DNA of 64,000 nt, taken from the NCBI GenBank assembly GCA_963751335.1, contig CAVVUB010000004.1:310001-374000 (forward strand), given 5' to 3'. The notes below the pieces were generated by a model. That model made no database searches. It was given only the letters and a program-made list of their open reading frames with translations, and had not been told where the DNA came from. Positions within the stretch are counted from its first letter, which is position 1. Each line of letters begins with the position of its first letter. Shown here one piece after another: positions 27,214-36,628 of the stretch. The translations under genes and the position numbers were made by a program. The stretch is from Bog-473 sp963751335. GTDB lineage: Bacteria; Actinomycetota; Acidimicrobiia; Acidimicrobiales; RAAP-2.

Positions 27214-27848
27214 CTACTCCGCCTGAACCTTCAGCAGGTCGATCACGAAGACCAGCGTGTCGTTGGGAGCGATGCCCGGTCCGGGCGACTGCGCGCCGTA
27301 GCCGTCCTGGGGCGGGATGATCAACTCGCGCCGCCCCCCTGCTTCATGTCGAGGATGCCCTTGTCCCAGCCGGGGATCACGTCGCCGAGTCCCACCGTGA
27401 AGGTGAAGGGTTGGCTGGTCCACGAGGATTGGACGACCTTGCCGCTCGAGTAGGTGGCCAACACGTACTGGACCGTGACGGTGTCGCCCGCCTGGACGCC
27501 CGGTCCGGCGCCGGTGATCAGGTCGGTGCTCTCGAGGGAGGTCGGCGGGGTGCCGCTCGGCACGGTCACCGTCGGCGGCGTGCCGTAGCTCCCGGCGGGG
27601 GACAGGTCGGCGGCGGCGATCGGTCCGATGGCCACGGGCGCGCCTCCGGCCGGGGATGCGGTCGGCGAGGCCGGGCTGGTCGTCGAGGTCGAGGTGGTGC
27701 CGGCGGAGGAGCTCGAGGGCGAGGAGCTGCAGGCGGCCAGGCCGAGCGCACCAGCCACACCGAGCGCCGCCAGCAGGCGCGCAGACCGCGCCGTTGGGAG
27801 GGGCAGAGGCATGGGCCGAGACGGTAGCCGCTGACCCGACCGCGTCAT
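27214..27848 (-). CDS. Lipoprotein FKBP-type peptidyl-prolyl isomerase, frameshifted
   Basis: An exported FKBP isomerase of about 200 residues. The signal sequence LLAALGVAGALGLAACSSS ends in a lipobox Cys, followed by a Ser/Thr/Ala-rich linker. The FKBP domain reads VQAGDTVTVQYVLATYSSG, then GDVIPGWDKGILDMKQGG in one frame, and RRELIIPPQDGYGAQSPG with NDTLVFVIDLLKV in another. The break is in the C-run at 27334-27339 (six C on the plus strand; seven would restore the frame and give the family pattern GWxxGILxMKxGGRRxLxIPP). A one-base homopolymer error is therefore likely. ATG at 27848 overlaps the stop of the upstream gene; ATG at 27812 is an alternative. Confidence 0.82.
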
Positions 27849-28879
27849 CAGCGGGTGATCCGGAACGGATCCCAGGCGACCGGCGCGCGGCGCAGGTGCG
27901 TCATGACCAGGGCGCGCACGACGGAGGGTTCGAGCGCGCTCTCGGCGCTCCCCGCCGGCCCGAGCGCCGGCGTGAGGCCCGAGACCCGATCCGCCGTCCA
28001 GGTCACCGACCCTCCTGCGTCGGCTTCGGCGGCGGAGAGCGCCTCGGCCAGCGGGGCCAGATCGACCCGGGGCCGCACCCGGCGCGAGCGGAACTGGACC
28101 CAGCTCTCGTAGCGATATTCGAACTGGTACCGCCGGCCCCGCACGGTGAGCAGGGCACCCCGCTCGGTCGCCCCGTTCACCGCCATCGGGTGCAGTCCGG
28201 GCAGCCACAGGCCGCCGAAGCGATGGCCCCCGGCGTCGGGGGCGTCCTCGGGCACCGAGATCACCGCCAGGTCGAGGTCGGGCACCTCGGAGATCGTCAC
28301 CGAGCCCGAGGCCAGCGCCGCCTCCGAGGCGTCCAGGGTGGCGTCCTCCTCGCCCCACAGTGGCTCGAAGCGGTCCACGTGATCGCAGAGCTCGGGCAAC
28401 AGTCCGAGCAGCTGGGCGTAGAGGGCGGCCGTCTGCCCCTCGTAATCGGACGGGTCCGGCAACCCGGCCAGCGGGCTGCGCTCGGGGTCGGCGTAGGCCG
28501 CGATCACCATGGAGACCCGGGCGGCCCGGCGGGAATCGGTGAGGCCGAAGTCCCCGGCCCGGGCCACCTCGACCAGCAAGGCCCGGCGTGCCTGCGCCTC
28601 CTCGGGGGAGCTCAGCGCGAACACCCCGACCAGCCCGTCCTGGTCGAAGTGGTTGTTCGACACCACCGAGGCCGGCCCGTGGCGCCCCCCGCCGGCGTCG
28701 ACGTAGAGGAAGGCCATCTCGGCCGAGAGATCGGCCCAGAACTGTGCCGGGGACCCGATCCCGGGCCAGTGGGACAGGCAGAGCACCGTCCCCTCCGCCG
28801 GTGCCCCGTCCACGACCACGCTCGGCACCGCGGTCCCGAGTGACCCGTAGGGCACGTAGCGCAGCGCAGTGAAGCCCAT
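27848..28879 (-). CDS. DUF6687-like conserved protein
   Basis: A 343-residue cytoplasmic protein. It starts MGFTALRYVPYGSLGTAV and has the blocks LCLSHWPGIGSPAQFWADLS and VVSNNHFDQDGLVGVFAL. The HFDxDG pattern resembles DHH-phosphoesterase-like motifs, but I see no full set of catalytic residues. I believe it belongs to the actinobacterial DUF6687 group; that name comes from memory of the family pattern. The function is unknown. It is transcribed leftward, divergent from ffh, and is the first gene ahead of the FKBP gene with a TGATG overlap. Confidence 0.6.
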   Translation of the reverse strand: MGFTALRYVPYGSLGTAVPSVVVDGAPAEGTVLCLSHWPGIGSPAQFWADLSAEMAFLYVDAGGGRHGPASVVSNNHFDQDGLVGVFALSSPEEAQARRALLVEVARAGDFGLTDSRRAARVSMVIAAYADPERSPLAGLPDPSDYEGQTAALYAQLLGLLPELCDHVDRFEPLWGEEDATLDASEAALASGSVTISEVPDLDLAVISVPEDAPDAGGHRFGGLWLPGLHPMAVNGATERGALLTVRGRRYQFEYRYESWVQFRSRRVRPRVDLAPLAEALSAAEADAGGSVTWTADRVSGLTPALGPAGSAESALEPSVVRALVMTHLRRAPVAWDPFRITR

Positions 28880-28920
28880 CGACGAAGAGCGTATGGGCGC
28901 CCCCGCTAACCTGACATCCC

Positions 28921-30474
<1,554 letters not shown>

Positions 30475-30587
30475 TCCCGCCACGCCCGCCATCTGCAACA
30501 ATGGTCTCCCGGCGTGCCCAGGTCGCGCCCGGTTCGTGACCCCGGCGGTGCTCCATGCGCCGCCAGTGCAATGAGAGGAACCAATCC

Positions 30588-30875
30588 GTGGCAGTGAAGC
30601 TCCGCCTCGTGCGGATGGGAAAGAAGAAGCAGCCCACCTACCGGCTGGTGGCCGCCGACAGCCGGTCGCCCCGTGACGGGCGCTTCCTCGAGATCGTCGG
30701 CACCTACGCCCCCCGCGGCTCGTCGACGGCCGAGCCCGACGCCGTCATCAACATCGACAACTCCAAGGCCGTGAAGTGGTTGGTCAACGGGGCCCAGCCC
30801 ACCGAGAGGGTCGAGCGCCTGCTCAAGACCTCGGGTGCGTGGGACGAGTTCGCCGCGGCGAAGGCGGCCCGGTGA
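30588..30875 (+). CDS. rpsP: 30S ribosomal protein S16
   Basis: A 95-residue ribosomal protein with the signature VKLRLVRMGKKKQPTYRLVA and RDGRFLEIVGTYAPRG. GTG at 30588 fits the family N-terminus and lies downstream of GAGAGGAACC. It heads the conserved rpsP-KH-rimM-trmD-rplS operon. Its stop overlaps the GTG of the KH gene. Confidence 0.97.
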   Translation: MAVKLRLVRMGKKKQPTYRLVAADSRSPRDGRFLEIVGTYAPRGSSTAEPDAVINIDNSKAVKWLVNGAQPTERVERLLKTSGAWDEFAAAKAAR

Positions 30876-31276
30876 CCGACCTCTACGAGGCGGGCGACAT
30901 CAACCAGACCGGGTCGGGCGACGTGCCGGGTGACGTGAACGACGACGTCAACGACGAGTTCGACGACGACGACTTCGATGACGTGGACCAGGCGGACCAG
31001 GCCGAGGAGGGCAACGAGAGCAGCGCTTTCGACGGCGGGACATCGCTGTCCGTGCTGACCTACCTGGCCAAGTCCCTCTCCAACGATCCCGAGTCGGTAG
31101 TGATCGACACCGAGGAGCGACGGGGCGGCCTGCGCATGAGCGTCCACGTGGCGCCCGACGACATGGGCCGGGTCATCGGCCGCCGCGGGCGGACGGCCCA
31201 GGCCATCCGCACGCTGGTGAACGTGGCCGGCGCCAAGGACGGCGTCCAAGCCAGCGTGGACATCGTCGACGACTGA
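30872..31276 (+). CDS. KH-domain RNA-binding protein (KhpA-like) with acidic N-terminus
   Basis: A 134-residue protein. Residues 58-134 form a single KH domain with the GxxG loop in MGRVIGRRGRTAQAIRTLVN, as in KhpA/YlqC proteins encoded between rpsP and rimM. Residues 1-55 are an unusual Asp/Glu/Asn-rich extension (DVNDDVNDEFDDDDFDDVD) that most KhpA proteins of about 80 residues lack. GTG overlaps the rpsP stop. KhpA proteins bind structured RNAs and affect cell division in Gram-positives; the role of the acidic arm is unknown. Confidence 0.85.
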   Translation: MTDLYEAGDINQTGSGDVPGDVNDDVNDEFDDDDFDDVDQADQAEEGNESSAFDGGTSLSVLTYLAKSLSNDPESVVIDTEERRGGLRMSVHVAPDDMGRVIGRRGRTAQAIRTLVNVAGAKDGVQASVDIVDD

Positions 31277-31277
31277 C

Positions 31278-31743
31278 CTGCTCAAGGTCGGCCGGGTCAC
31301 CAAGGCCCATGGCCTGCGCGGTGAGGTCGTCGTCCAGCTCTGGACCGACCAGCTCTCCCGACTGGACCCGGGCACGGAGCTGGTCTCGGCCCGCGGCATC
31401 CTGACCGTCGCGTCCTCCAAGCCCTTCGGCGAGGACCGTCACATCGTGCAGTTCGACGGCGTGGAGGGCCGAACGGCGGCCGAGGCGCTGCGCGGGCTGG
31501 AGCTCGAGGCGGAGCCACTCGAGGTTCCCGGGCGCGCTCTGGGTGCACGAACTGGTCGGTGCCACTGTGCACGACGCAACGGGCACCGAACTCGGCCGAG
31601 TGGCTGCCGTCGAGGCCAATCCGGCCAGCGACCTCCTCGTGCTCGAGTCGGGCGGCCTCATCCCGGCCACCTTCATCACCTCGCACGACGGTCCCAACCG
31701 GACCCTGCACGTCGATATCCCCGACGGTCTCCTCGACGTGTGA
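31278..31743 (+). CDS. rimM: Ribosome maturation factor RimM, frameshifted
   Basis: Assists 30S maturation and binds S19. The N-terminal RimM domain (LLKVGRVTKAHGLRGEVVVQ, VEGRTAAEALRGLELEAEPL) is in frame 3. The PRC-barrel half (WVHELVGATVHDATGTELG, LVLESGGLIPATFI, VDIPDGLLDV) is in frame 1. One indel at about 31535-31545 separates them; joined, the protein is about 154 residues with all family blocks, so a sequence error is likely. No ATG, GTG or TTG fits the start; CTG at 31278 directly precedes LKVGR, two bases after the KH stop. The stop overlaps the next GTG. Confidence 0.8.
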
Positions 31744-32561
31744 GCGCACCGGGACGGATCGGCGTGCGCATCGACATCTTCACGATCTTCCCCGACACCG
31801 TGGCGGGGTACTGCAGCACTTCGGTGCTCGGGCGGGCCCAGGACGGCGGCGCCCTCGAGGTGCGGGTGCACGATCTGCGGGCCGGGGCCGACGATCCCCG
31901 CCGGTCGGTCGACGACAGTCCCTTCGGTGGCGGCGCCGGCATGATCCTCATGCCCGAGCCGCTCTTTCGCAGCGTCGAGTCCGTGCCCGACCTGCCCCGG
32001 CCGCTCTACCTGCTCAGCCCCGGTGGGCGCCGTTTCGATCAGTCGGTGGCGGGCGAGCTGGCCGGACTGGCCCAAGACGGGTCGGGCGGGTTCTCACTGC
32101 TGTGCGGACGCTACGAGGGTGTGGACCAGCGGGTGGCCGACCACCTGGTGGACGGCGAGCTGTCGGTGGGCGACTACGTCCTGGCCGGTGGGGAGCTGGC
32201 CGCCCTGGTGGTCCTCGAGGCGGTGGCCCGCTTGTTGCCGGGTGTCTTGGGCAACGAGGACTCGGCCTACGACGAGAGCTTCTCGGCCGGGCTGCTCGAA
32301 TACCCCCAGTACACCCGGCCGGCCGAATTCCGGCAGTGGTCGGTGCCCGAGGTCCTGCGCTCGGGAGATCACGGGGCCGTGGCGGCCTGGCGGCGCACCC
32401 AGGCCCTCCTCCGCACGGCGGAGCGCCGGCCCGACCTGCTCGAGCGCCTGGTCACGGGCGTAGGACTCGGACCCGACGACGTGCGTGCCCTGGCCGACCA
32501 CGGCTACGATGTTCCGTCCGGCCCCGGGCAGGGGGAGACCCGCCCGACCGAGCCGGAGTGA
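31740..32561 (+). CDS. trmD: tRNA (guanine37-N1)-methyltransferase TrmD
   Basis: SPOUT-family methyltransferase for m1G37 of tRNAs. Family blocks are MRIDIFTIFPD, VDDSPFGGGAGMILMPEPLF, SLLCGRYEGVDQRVADHLVD and the knot segment LSVGDYVLAGGELAALVVLEA. GTG at 31740 overlaps the rimM stop (GTGTGA) and favours coupling; GTG at 31764, giving MRIDIF directly, matches most homologues. Length is 265-273 residues. The C-terminal tail is Pro/Gly-rich. Confidence 0.95.
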   Translation: MSAPGRIGVRIDIFTIFPDTVAGYCSTSVLGRAQDGGALEVRVHDLRAGADDPRRSVDDSPFGGGAGMILMPEPLFRSVESVPDLPRPLYLLSPGGRRFDQSVAGELAGLAQDGSGGFSLLCGRYEGVDQRVADHLVDGELSVGDYVLAGGELAALVVLEAVARLLPGVLGNEDSAYDESFSAGLLEYPQYTRPAEFRQWSVPEVLRSGDHGAVAAWRRTQALLRTAERRPDLLERLVTGVGLGPDDVRALADHGYDVPSGPGQGETRPTEPE

Positions 32562-32577
32562 CCGAAGGACACCTTTC

Positions 32578-33102
32578 ATGCACCCCACCGAAACGATCGA
32601 CCGCGACAGCCTGCGCGACGACATCCCCGAGTTCCGCCCCGGCGACACCGTCAAGGTGCACGTCCGGGTGGTCGAGGGCAGCCGGGAGCGGGTCCAGGTG
32701 TTCCAGGGTGCGGTCATGCGGCGCCAGGGCGGCGGGGTCCAAGAGACGTTCACCGTGCGCAAGGTCAGCTTCGGCGTCGGCGTCGAGCGCACCTTCCCGG
32801 TCCACTCGCCGACCATCGCCAAGATCGAGGTGACCACGCTGGGTGACGTGCGGCGCGCCAAGCTCTACTACCTGCGCGAGCGGCACGGGAAGGCGGCGAA
32901 GATCAAGGAGCGGCGCGTCCCGCGGGGCAAGGCGGCGTCTGCGGTTCCGCCGGTGGTCGAGGAAGTCGAAGAAGTCGAGGAGATCGACGACATCGAGGAG
33001 ATCGACGTCGAGGCCATCGATGACGCCGTGGTCACGGGCGAGGCGGCGGAGGAGACCACCGACGAGACGGAAGAGACAGCCGAGGGGGCAGCCGACGAGT
33101 AG
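32578..33102 (+). CDS. rplS: 50S ribosomal protein L19 with acidic C-terminal extension
   Basis: Ribosomal protein at the subunit interface. Residues 1-115 hold the L19 domain (FRPGDTVKVHVRVVEGSRER, QVFQGAVMRRQGGGVQETFT, YYLRERHGKAAKIKERR). The last 60 residues are strongly acidic (VEEVEEVEEIDDIEEIDVEA), an extension found in some actinobacteria and absent from E. coli L19. ATG at 32578 has GAAGGAC upstream. It ends the rpsP-trmD operon. Confidence 0.95.
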   Translation: MHPTETIDRDSLRDDIPEFRPGDTVKVHVRVVEGSRERVQVFQGAVMRRQGGGVQETFTVRKVSFGVGVERTFPVHSPTIAKIEVTTLGDVRRAKLYYLRERHGKAAKIKERRVPRGKAASAVPPVVEEVEEVEEIDDIEEIDVEAIDDAVVTGEAAEETTDETEETAEGAADE

Positions 33103-33114
33103 CGACGGCGCCGC

Positions 33115-33408
33115 ATGAGCGAGGAAGACCTCGAGCGCTACGAGTCCGAGATCGAGCTCGGGCTGGTCCAGGAATATCGTGCGGTCCTCCCGGTCTTCAC
33201 CTACGTGATCGAGACGGAGCGCCGCTTCTACCTGGCCAACGACGTCTCCTTGAAGGTGCGCTCGGACACGACCCCGGCCTGCATCGAGCTCGAGCTGCGC
33301 GACGCCTGGGTCTGGGACATGTACCGGCCGGCCCGCTTCGTGCCCGAGGTGCGAGTCGTCACCTTCCGCGACGTCAACATCGAGCGCCTACCCGAACAGG
33401 AACTCTGA
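33115..33408 (+). CDS. DUF2469 family protein
   Basis: A 97-residue protein conserved in actinobacteria between rplS/rnhB and yraN. It starts MSEEDLERYESEIELGLVQE and contains FTYVIETERRFYLAND and the Trp/Tyr-rich AWVWDMYRPARFVPEVRVVT. No catalytic motif is known. It follows rplS by 12 bases and precedes yraN by 24, so it is probably cotranscribed. The function is unknown. Confidence 0.88.
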   Translation: MSEEDLERYESEIELGLVQEYRAVLPVFTYVIETERRFYLANDVSLKVRSDTTPACIELELRDAWVWDMYRPARFVPEVRVVTFRDVNIERLPEQEL

Positions 33409-33432
33409 GCCCGGAGGCGACCGTTCTCCGGC

Positions 33433-33792
33433 GTGAGCACACGTCGGATGATTCTCGGGCACATGGCCGAAGATGCCGCCGCCTCCTGGTACGCCGAGCA
33501 CGGATACTCCGTCCTGGCCCGGAATTGGCGCTGCGTCCAGGGAGAGATCGACATCCTCTGCACGTGTCGGAACCCACCCGGCTGCGTCACGCTCGTCGTC
33601 TGCGAGGTCAAGGCGCGCTCGTCGAACTCGCACGGTCACCCGCTCGAGGCGGTCACCCCGGCGAAGCAGCGGCGTTTGCGACGGCTGGCTGCCATCTATC
33701 TGGAGGGCCAGAACGTGTACTACGACCACGTGCGCTTCGACGTGGCCGCGGCGGACCGGTTCGCCCTGCACATCTTCGAAAGTGCGTTCTGA
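33433..33792 (+). CDS. yraN: UPF0102 / YraN-family putative nuclease
   Basis: A 119-residue protein with a restriction-endonuclease-like fold. GHMAEDAAASWYAEHGYSVL and the catalytic-type pattern GEIDIL ... VVCEVKARS (E/D, D, ExK) are visible. The C-terminus RFDVAA is typical. Usually yraN sits directly before yifB-dprA; here a 12-kb stretch separates them. GTG at 33433 is used; ATG at 33463 is an alternative. Confidence 0.9.
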   Translation: MSTRRMILGHMAEDAAASWYAEHGYSVLARNWRCVQGEIDILCTCRNPPGCVTLVVCEVKARSSNSHGHPLEAVTPAKQRRLRRLAAIYLEGQNVYYDHVRFDVAAADRFALHIFESAF

Positions 33793-33818
33793 AGGCGGTC
33801 GGCCTATCGTCGTCGGGC

Positions 33819-34601
33819 ATGGAGACCCTCATTGTCGAGCGCAAGGACGGTGTCGTCACCGTCATCATGAACCGCCCCGAGCGGAAGAACGCGGCCAGCG
33901 GAAAGATGCTCAGCGAGCTCGAGCAGATCTTCGTGGAGATCGAGGCGGACCCCGACGACCGCGCCATGGTCCTCACAGGGGCCGGCGGTGCCTTCTGCTC
34001 CGGCGCCGACCTGTCCGACCCTGAGGGACCGGCGACGGACCCGAAGCGCTCGGGGCTGTCCCGCATGCGCCGCCTCGGTGACGTGGCCCTGGCCTTGCAC
34101 CGGATCACCAAGCCGACGATCGCCAAGGTCGACGGGGTGGCGGTCGGGGCCGGTCTGTCGCTCGCCCTGGGCTGTGACCTCTGCGTCTGCAGCGAGACGG
34201 CGCGGCTGTCGATGATCTTCGCCAAGCGCGGGCTGTCCCTCGACAACGGAGCTTCCTGGCTCCTGCCCCGTCTGGTCGGCCTGGCCCGGGCCAAGGAGAT
34301 CGCGCTGTTCGGCGGCATGTGGAGCGGCACGGAGGCCGCCGAGATCGGCCTGGTGAATCGCGCCTTGCCTGTGGAGCAACTCGATCTTTTCGTGGACGGC
34401 TGGGCGAGCGCCCTCGCCGGCGGGCCACCACTCGCCCTGTCCATGTCCAAGACGCTCCTGCACGCCGCGTCCATGAGCTCCATGGAGCAGGCGGTGGAGA
34501 ACGAGGCTCGCTGCCAGGCGCTCAACTTCTCGACGCAGGACACCAACGAGGCCCTGGCTGCCTTTACGCAGAAGCGGGACCCCATATTCATTGGCCGCTG
34601 A
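33819..34601 (+). CDS. Enoyl-CoA hydratase/isomerase family protein
   Basis: Crotonase-fold enzyme of 260 residues acting on acyl-CoA thioesters. Oxyanion-hole blocks GAGGAFCSGADLSDPEG (about residue 50) and VDGVAVGAGLSLALGCDL (about residue 105) are present. The usual catalytic Glu region reads RGLSLDNGASWLLPRLVGLA, where Asp replaces Glu in the first position, so the exact reaction is uncertain. ATG at 33819 is chosen because MxTLIVERKDGVVTVIMNRP is a standard start. It lies 26 bases after yraN. Confidence 0.88.
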   Translation: METLIVERKDGVVTVIMNRPERKNAASGKMLSELEQIFVEIEADPDDRAMVLTGAGGAFCSGADLSDPEGPATDPKRSGLSRMRRLGDVALALHRITKPTIAKVDGVAVGAGLSLALGCDLCVCSETARLSMIFAKRGLSLDNGASWLLPRLVGLARAKEIALFGGMWSGTEAAEIGLVNRALPVEQLDLFVDGWASALAGGPPLALSMSKTLLHAASMSSMEQAVENEARCQALNFSTQDTNEALAAFTQKRDPIFIGR

Positions 34602-34614
34602 ATAGAGTGGAGTT

Positions 34615-34824
34615 GTGCTGAACGGCGTACAGGGGATGGTCGGTGAGACGGCCCTGGTGACCCGGGAGATCGACGGAGCCCACAAACCTGGCCGCATCCG
34701 TGCCCGCGGCGAGGAGTGGCAAGCTATCTCCCTCGACCCCGATGCGACCGTCCCGGTGGGGGCTGACGTCGTCGTGGCCGGGATCGAGCGCGGGCTGCTC
34801 GTCGTGTTTCCGACGGAGGTCTGA
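34615..34824 (+). CDS. Minimal NfeD-like OB-fold protein
   Basis: A 69-residue protein consisting only of the C-terminal soluble domain of NfeD proteins: GMVGETALVTREI, GRIRARGEEWQAIS, VPVGADVVVAGIERGLLVVF. Membrane spans and the ClpP-like part of full NfeD are absent. It begins at GTG 34615, 13 bases after the hydratase, and is followed 22 bases later by an SPFH protein, the usual NfeD partner. This supports a joint role in membrane-domain organisation. Confidence 0.75.
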   Translation: MLNGVQGMVGETALVTREIDGAHKPGRIRARGEEWQAISLDPDATVPVGADVVVAGIERGLLVVFPTEV

Positions 34825-34846
34825 CAAACAAGAAAGGGGGCTCACC

Positions 34847-35878
34847 ATGATCATTGGCGGAGTCTTCGAAATAGCCCTGATCACCTTCCTGGCCGTGGTG
34901 GTCGGTGGGGGGTTGGCCTTGTGGCTCCTCTCTGGCTGCCTCAAGATCGTGCAGCAGGGGAGCGTCGGGGTGATCAAGCGGCTCGGCGAGTTCAAGTCCG
35001 TCCAACAGCCTGGCCTCCACATCCTGACCCCGTTCATCGACAGAATGGAAAAGATCGACGTCCGTGAATTCCCGATGACGGGCGACCAGCAGGCGGTCAT
35101 CACGAAGGACAACGTCTCCCTCCAGGTGAGCGCGACCATCTTCTGTCAGGTCATCGACGTGAAGTCCGCGCTCTACGAGATCAACGATTTCCAGCTCGCC
35201 GTGGACCAACTCTCGCGTACGGCGCTGCGGGCCGTCTTCGGCGAGCTGTCCCTCGACCAGGCCCTGTCCGAACGCGAGATGATCAACAGCCGGATGCAGG
35301 ACCACATGGCCGACGCCACGGCCAAATGGGGGGTCCGTCTTAACCGGATCGAGATCCTTGACATCACGCCGCCTTCGAACGTGGTCCAGGCCATGTCCGA
35401 GCAGAAGGAAGCCGAGCAGCACAAGCGTGCGCTCATCCTCAAGTCGGAGGGTGAGCAGACGGCCGCCGTCAACCAGGCCGGCGGCCGCAAGCAGGCTGCA
35501 GTCCTCGAAGCCGAGGGAGCCAAGTCGTCCGCCATCCTTCGGGCCGAGGCCGAGATGAAGGTGTTGGAGCTGCAGGCCGAGGGTGAGAAGAAGGCGCTCG
35601 AGCTGCGAGGTCTCGGTGAGGCGGCGCGTCTGAATTCGATCGACACGGCGACCATCAATCCGCACACGCTGGCGGTGCTGCAGCTGAAGGCCCTCCAGGA
35701 CATCGCGGCGTCCAACAACGCCAAGGTCGTGGTGCCCTACGAGGCGACCAGCCTGATGGGTGCCGCCGAGGTCCTGCTCACCACCCTGCGCAACGAGGAC
35801 CTGAGTAAGCCCGGAGCGAACGGCGCCGCCCCGGCGGCGCAGGAGCTGCCGCCGCCTCCGCCGCCGCCCAAGCGGTAG
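34847..35878 (+). CDS. SPFH/Band-7 (slipin-like) membrane protein
   Basis: A 343-residue protein with an N-terminal membrane segment (FEIALITFLAVVVGGGLALWLL). A Band-7 domain follows (GVIKRLGEFKSVQQPGLHIL, TGDQQAVITKDNVSLQVSAT, LRAVFGELSLDQALSEREMI), then a long Ala/Glu-rich coiled coil with repeats (AVLEAEGAKSSAILRAEAEM). The tail is Pro-rich. ATG at 34847 has the ribosome site AGAAAGGGGG. It pairs with the NfeD-like gene upstream. Slipins form oligomers that scaffold membrane microdomains. Confidence 0.9.
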   Translation: MIIGGVFEIALITFLAVVVGGGLALWLLSGCLKIVQQGSVGVIKRLGEFKSVQQPGLHILTPFIDRMEKIDVREFPMTGDQQAVITKDNVSLQVSATIFCQVIDVKSALYEINDFQLAVDQLSRTALRAVFGELSLDQALSEREMINSRMQDHMADATAKWGVRLNRIEILDITPPSNVVQAMSEQKEAEQHKRALILKSEGEQTAAVNQAGGRKQAAVLEAEGAKSSAILRAEAEMKVLELQAEGEKKALELRGLGEAARLNSIDTATINPHTLAVLQLKALQDIAASNNAKVVVPYEATSLMGAAEVLLTTLRNEDLSKPGANGAAPAAQELPPPPPPPKR

Positions 35879-35948
35879 GCCGTTTCGGGCCCGCGGTCTG
35901 ATGCGTGCCCTCTGCGGTGCGTCAGGTGAGGGTGGACAGGGGATCTCC

Positions 35949-36569
35949 TCAGACGCCGAGCGATGCGGACCGTAGCCGGGCCGCGAGTGCCGCGTCGCCG
36001 CTGATCTCGACACGGGCTGCTCCCTGGCGTCCGGCGCCGAACATGGTGAGCTCGCCCGGGTCGCCCGTCAAAGTCAGGCGCGGCCCGGTCCCGCGCTCTT
36101 TGTCTTCTCGTCCGGTCGAGGAGAGCACGATGGTCGCCGGAACCTTCTTCGCCATACCCCCAGGCCCGACGCGGGCCCAGAGGGCGTCCGCCAACGCCGG
36201 GTCGAGCGGGCGCGGCTCCCAGCCGTCCTGGGCGCGACGTACGTCCTCCACATGGATGAAGTACTCGATCGTGTTCATCGGCCCATCGAAGGGACGGAGC
36301 AGCATCGGCGGTCCACGCCGGACGGTCTCGACGAGCTCCTCCCACGACGTCCGACCTCGCACGGTGGTTCGCACCTTGTCGGTGTAGTCGGCGAGTCGGG
36401 GCCAGACGAGCCCGGGCCCGCTGTCGGGTCGACGTTCACGGACGACGAGATGGGCCGCTAAATCTGCGGTGGTCCAGCCTTCGCACAACGTTGGCGCATC
36501 GGGACCGAGCTCGACGAAGATGTCGCAGAGGTTCTTGCGTTCTTGTTGCGCCAGGCTGTCTTGGGGCAT
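35949..36569 (-). CDS. TIGR03085-type DinB/maleylpyruvate isomerase family protein
   Basis: A 206-residue protein. The N-terminal helical domain, with LGPDAPTLCEGWTTADLAAH and HLVVRERRPDSGPGL, matches actinobacterial TIGR03085 metal-binding proteins. The middle motif MNTIEYFIHVEDVRRAQDGW supplies the conserved His. The C-terminus (LTGDPGELTMFGAGRQGAAR) is a sterol-carrier-like segment. ATG at 36569 gives the family start. The substrate is unknown; mycothiol is the probable thiol of the host. Confidence 0.8.
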   Translation of the reverse strand: MPQDSLAQQERKNLCDIFVELGPDAPTLCEGWTTADLAAHLVVRERRPDSGPGLVWPRLADYTDKVRTTVRGRTSWEELVETVRRGPPMLLRPFDGPMNTIEYFIHVEDVRRAQDGWEPRPLDPALADALWARVGPGGMAKKVPATIVLSSTGREDKERGTGPRLTLTGDPGELTMFGAGRQGAARVEISGDAALAARLRSASLGV

Positions 36570-36628
36570 GGGGCGCATTCTAAGGAACGCCGCGGAATTC
36601 CGACAGGAGAGCGACCCACCGCTGGTCT

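Noticed and set aside
30475..30587. SRP RNA or tRNA in the ffh-rpsP gap
   Set aside because: The 113 bases show no cloverleaf, no GGAA-type SRP tetraloop stem and no other convincing structure by eye.
34700..34846. Extended N-terminus for the SPFH protein
   Set aside because: It overlaps the NfeD-like gene out of frame, and the ATG at 34847 has a clear ribosome site and gives the family N-terminus.
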